Assembly (NCBI GenBank): GCA_007127695.1
Contig: SKYW01000130.1
Location: forward strand, 1 to 7,222
Direction: 5' to 3'
DNA length: 7,222 nucleotides
DNA from: Balneolales bacterium
GTDB taxonomy: Bacteria > Bacteroidota > Rhodothermia > Balneolales > Natronogracilivirgulaceae
Translations under genes and position numbers: made by a program
The notes under the pieces: model-generated
What the model saw: the letters and a program-made list of their open reading frames with translations, nothing else
Database searches by the model: none
What the model was told of the DNA's origin: nothing
Shown: positions 4,673 through 7,222 of the stretch, one piece after another
Numbering within the stretch: the stretch's first letter is position 1
How the letters are laid out: each line of letters opens with the position of its first letter

Positions 4673-6175
4673 ATGAACCCCAAAGTCCGCGTTCGTTTTG
4701 CCCCGTCCCCGACAGGCCTGCTTCACATAGGAGGCCTTCGCACAGCACTCTACAACTATCTGTTTGCCCGTCATCATGGAGGTGCGTTCGTACTTCGCAT
4801 TGAGGACACGGATCAGGCGCGTTACGTTCAGGAGGCAGAGCAGGACATGCTGGAGAGTCTGGCCTGGGCGGGTCTGCATCCCGATGAGGGGCCCTATCAT
4901 CAGAGCAGCCGTCGCGAGCGCTATGCCATGTATGCCCAGCAGCTGGTCGATGACGGCTATGCCTACTATGCGTATGACACGGTAGAGGAGATCGAAAAGA
5001 TGCGTGAGCGGCTTCGCTCGCCGCAGAATCCCAATCCCAAATACGATTCGCAGACGCGCATGCAGATGCGCAACAGCCTGACACTTGGTGAACTGGAGTT
5101 GCAGGAACTGCTGGAGGAGGGGTCGGAGTATGTGGTGCGGTTGAAAGTCCCGCAAGGTGAGACGGTGCAGTTCGAGGATATGGTCCGCGGACCGGTATCG
5201 TTCGAAACCGACGGGCTCGACGATCAGGTGCTGCTGAAAGCCGACGGCATGCCCACCTATCATCTGGCCAACGTGGTCGACGACCACGAAATGGAGATCA
5301 CGCACGTCATCCGTGGCGAGGAATGGCTCAGTTCGGCGCCAAAACACATCCTCCTGTACAAATATCTTGGATGGGAGCCGCCCGTTATGGCGCATCTGCC
5401 GCTGATCATGTCGCCCAGCGGCGGGAAGCTGTCAAAGCGCAAGGCCGAGGAAGAGGGTATTCCCGTGAACGTGCGCGATTACAGGAAGGAGAGGTACGAG
5501 CGGGATGCGGTGATCAATTTCCTGGCGTTGCTGGGCTGGAGTCCGGGCGATGACCGCGAACTGCTCACCCTGGAGGAGATGACCCGTGAATTCACGCTGG
5601 GCCGCGTCGGCAAAAGCGGAGCCATTTTCGATTTCAAAAAACTGCTCTGGTTCAACGAGAACTACATGCGTCAGCGGGCTGATGCGGAGCTGGCGGAGGA
5701 ACTCATGGCGCTGGTCCGGGAGCGCGGGCTTCCCGGCAAGGAGTCCCTGACGGAAAAGGAGGAAAAGTTGTCCGGCGACAGTGAGTTCATGGCCGGCGTG
5801 GTGCGGCTGCTCAAGGAACGGGTGTCGCGCCTCCCGGAATTTCTGGAAGCGGGGATCTTTTTCTTTGACGCTCCGGTGCAATTCGATGAAAAAGCTGTCA
5901 AAAAAGGGTGGAAGGAGGACACTCCGCCGCGGATCATTCAGTACCGGGATCGTATTTCCGGCCTGGAGGGCGCCGACTTCCGGGCGGACGAGCTGAAACG
6001 TATCCTCACCGAAATAGTGGAAGCGGAAGGCGTGGGTTTCGGCAAGCTCATGATGCCGCTGCGCGTGGCTGTTACCGGTGCGGGTTCCGGTCCGGATCTG
6101 TTCGAAACACTGGAGCTCCTCGGTCGCGATGAGGTGCTCGGGCGGCTGGATCGTGCGCTGCAGAAGTTTGCATAA
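4673..6175 (+). CDS. gltX: Glutamyl-tRNA synthetase
   Basis: A 500-residue class I aminoacyl-tRNA synthetase that charges tRNA-Glu with glutamate in the cytoplasm. The HIGH-type signature is in RFAPSPTGLLHIGGLRTAL, with HIGG at 18-21, and the KMSKS-type loop is KLSKR at 252-256. The VIRGEEW segment precedes it, and WFNENYMR and a normal anticodon-binding C-terminus (LRVAVTGAGSGPDLF) follow. The protein contains no cysteine, so the zinc-binding motif found in some GltX proteins is absent. The frame opens further upstream at 4562, but the extra 37 residues are a readthrough of the 19-nt repeats and are not conserved, so the ATG at 4673 giving MNPKVRVRFAPSPTG is chosen. A GGA at 4651-4653 is too far upstream to be an effective Shine-Dalgarno. 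It is followed on the same strand by the patatin gene after 86 nt. Confidence 0.97.
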   Translation: MNPKVRVRFAPSPTGLLHIGGLRTALYNYLFARHHGGAFVLRIEDTDQARYVQEAEQDMLESLAWAGLHPDEGPYHQSSRRERYAMYAQQLVDDGYAYYAYDTVEEIEKMRERLRSPQNPNPKYDSQTRMQMRNSLTLGELELQELLEEGSEYVVRLKVPQGETVQFEDMVRGPVSFETDGLDDQVLLKADGMPTYHLANVVDDHEMEITHVIRGEEWLSSAPKHILLYKYLGWEPPVMAHLPLIMSPSGGKLSKRKAEEEGIPVNVRDYRKERYERDAVINFLALLGWSPGDDRELLTLEEMTREFTLGRVGKSGAIFDFKKLLWFNENYMRQRADAELAEELMALVRERGLPGKESLTEKEEKLSGDSEFMAGVVRLLKERVSRLPEFLEAGIFFFDAPVQFDEKAVKKGWKEDTPPRIIQYRDRISGLEGADFRADELKRILTEIVEAEGVGFGKLMMPLRVAVTGAGSGPDLFETLELLGRDEVLGRLDRALQKFA

Positions 6176-6180
6176 AACTC

Positions 6181-6208
6181 CGGGTGTTAACAGGTCCAAA
6201 CGGGTGTT
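6181..6208. repeat. Short direct repeat in the gltX-patatin gap
   Basis: CGGGTGTT occurs at 6181-6188 and 6201-6208, exactly 20 nt apart, each followed within a few bases by CAGG. This 86-nt gap shows no stem-loop terminator, so readthrough from gltX into the patatin gene is possible. The repeat could be a tandem binding site or chance. Confidence 0.3.
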
Positions 6209-6261
6209 CTTCAGGCATTGCTGTCTGGCGAAAATAATTATTCAACCCATCAGGTGTGACT

Positions 6262-7026
6262 ATGAAATTATTCCAGAAGAAAAAGAAAAAGACAGGCCTG
6301 GCGCTGGGTGGTGGAGCCGTGCTGGGTGCCGTCCATGTCGGTGTGCTCAAGGTGCTGAAAGAGAAAAACATCACCATTGACTGCATTTCCGGCACGAGTA
6401 TCGGGGCATTCATCGCCGCGCTGTATGCATTTGGTGTCAGTGCCGATGATATTGAAGAGGTAAGCAAGGATCTGAGATGGCTGGACATCTCGGAGATCTC
6501 CCTGTCCAAATACGGACTCATGGACAATGAAAAATTCGGGGAGCTGCTCATCGAACAGATCGGGGACAAGAACATCGAGGATGCGAACATCCCGCTGAGG
6601 ATCATCGCCACGGACATCGCTTCGGGCGAAAAAGTCATTCTGGAGAAGGGGAATCTGGCGGATGCGGTCCGTGCCAGCGCCTGCCTTCCGGGCATCTTCA
6701 AGCCAGTCGAGATCGACGGCCGGTTGCTCGTGGATGGCGGGATCGTGGAGAACGTCCCGGTAACCCCTCTGGTGGATATGGGAGCCGACCATATCATCGG
6801 TGTGATGCTGACGGTGAGCGCGGCTGCAAAAAGGCCCGAGCACATCATTGAAGTGATGCTGAACACGTTCGAGTTCATGATCACCAACATCAGCAAACCG
6901 TACCTCAAGGATGCAAATGTGCTGATAAAGCCGGATCTTTCGTCCTTTGACAAGGTGGATACCGATCAGATCTCGGACCTGATCAAAAAAGGGTACGAAG
7001 AAGCCAAAAAAATGCTGGAAAACTGA
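6262..7026 (+). CDS. Patatin-like phospholipase (RssA-type)
   Basis: A 254-residue single-domain patatin-like protein, expected to hydrolyse acyl esters of lipids with a Ser-Asp catalytic dyad. Visible elements: a glycine-rich oxyanion loop GGGAVLG (16-22) followed by HVGVLKVL, the nucleophile elbow GTSIG with Ser46 (44-48), ATDIASGE (116-123), RASACLPGIFKPV (137-149), and DGG with the dyad Asp158 (158-160). The N-terminus is a lysine run (residues 6-10) with no signal peptide, so a cytoplasmic or inner-membrane-associated protein is likely. In many patatins the oxyanion loop carries Arg or Lys before the last Gly; here it is Leu21. The ATG at 6262 is preceded by AGG at 6252-6254 (7-nt spacer). 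A GTG two codons upstream (6256) is a less likely start. It lies 86 nt downstream of gltX on the same strand and may be cotranscribed. The natural substrate is unknown. Confidence 0.93.
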   Translation: MKLFQKKKKKTGLALGGGAVLGAVHVGVLKVLKEKNITIDCISGTSIGAFIAALYAFGVSADDIEEVSKDLRWLDISEISLSKYGLMDNEKFGELLIEQIGDKNIEDANIPLRIIATDIASGEKVILEKGNLADAVRASACLPGIFKPVEIDGRLLVDGGIVENVPVTPLVDMGADHIIGVMLTVSAAAKRPEHIIEVMLNTFEFMITNISKPYLKDANVLIKPDLSSFDKVDTDQISDLIKKGYEEAKKMLEN

Positions 7027-7143
7027 ATACCTCGACTTTGCGGAGTACCGTTATGCTGTTTTATGCTTGTTTGATATCGCTTACAAACATGTGATCATTC
7101 AAACCGGCTGAATAAACTCTGTTTAAACGGAAATTATATCTTT

Positions 7144-7222
7144 ATGGCAGACTTTTTCAAGAATATCAGGACCGTGTCGGCAAGGGCAGTGACAATGACA
7201 TTGGCAGAGGTAAGGGCAATGA
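7144..7222 (+). CDS. Possible start of a further gene, cut off by the window edge
   Basis: An ATG at 7144 opens a frame of 26 codons to the window end, beginning MADFFKNIRTVSARAVTMTL. It follows 117 nt of AT-richer, apparently non-coding sequence after the patatin stop, which contains a GTTTAAAC palindrome (7121-7128) and could hold a promoter. No Shine-Dalgarno is visible, and no family is recognisable from so short a piece. The nucleotide sequence has a near repeat, AAGGGCAGTGA (7182-7192) and AAGGGCAATGA (7212-7222), 30 nt apart and in the same frame. It could be a real N-terminus or a chance frame. Confidence 0.35.
   Translation, partial: MADFFKNIRTVSARAVTMTLAEVRAM

Noticed and set aside
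4625..6199. Minus-strand frames of about 255 codons (4625-5395, 5432-6199) antisense to gltX
   Set aside because: They mirror GC-rich gltX codons. No domain is recognisable, and gltX is unambiguous.
6072..6953. Minus-strand frame of 293 codons antisense to the patatin gene
   Set aside because: It is longer than the patatin gene but Ser/Met-rich, without family motifs. It overlaps the end of gltX and the whole patatin gene, whose catalytic motifs are intact.
7027..7060. Intrinsic terminator after the patatin gene
   Set aside because: Only 3-4 bp of stem can be formed around 7031-7045 with no strong U-tract. This is not better than chance.

Overview
The window is an ordinary-looking chromosomal segment of a moderately GC-rich bacterium. 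Gene content and style fit the Bacteroidota/Balneolota/Rhodothermota side of the tree best: a WbqC-family protein, a cysteine-free GltX of roughly 500 residues, a long FAD-oxidase of the type normally fused to an Fe-S module, and several genes with little or no Shine-Dalgarno sequence. This placement is inference from gene style, not a computed phylogeny.

Layout, left to right. At 1-1642 on the minus strand is a large FAD-linked D-2-hydroxy-acid dehydrogenase (YdiJ/GlcD type) that runs off the left edge. Because its stop codon is outside the window it is easy to miss. Positions 1643-2074 are a long divergent intergenic region. It holds a candidate LacI/GalR-type operator (1701-1714), a tandem half-repeat (1851-1880) and a 13-bp near-perfect inverted repeat (1944-1985). 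At 2075-3502 (+) is a sugar-porter-family MFS transporter with a textbook ribosome binding site. It converges with a WbqC-family gene (3559-4386, minus), and the two share a 14-bp hairpin that can act as a bidirectional terminator (3533-3573).

The 5' end of the WbqC gene and the gltX leader enclose an unusually repetitive stretch (4282-4627). It contains an Arg-Pro-rich repeat inside the WbqC N-terminus, about eight degenerate copies of a 14-15-nt unit, and three perfect copies of a 19-nt unit. Then come gltX (glutamyl-tRNA synthetase, 4673-6175, +), a patatin-like phospholipase (6262-7026, +) and a possible truncated reading frame at the right edge (7144-7222, +).

Functional reading: the divergent pair (2-hydroxy-acid oxidation and sugar import) could share carbon-source regulation through the LacI-type site. 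WbqC (surface polysaccharide), GltX (translation) and the patatin (lipid hydrolysis) look like unrelated housekeeping neighbours. I see no defence system, mobile element, CRISPR array, tRNA or rRNA, and no convincing new multi-gene system. The most noteworthy signals are the three adjacent short-repeat tracts between the WbqC gene and gltX, and the operator-like structures between the oxidase and the transporter.
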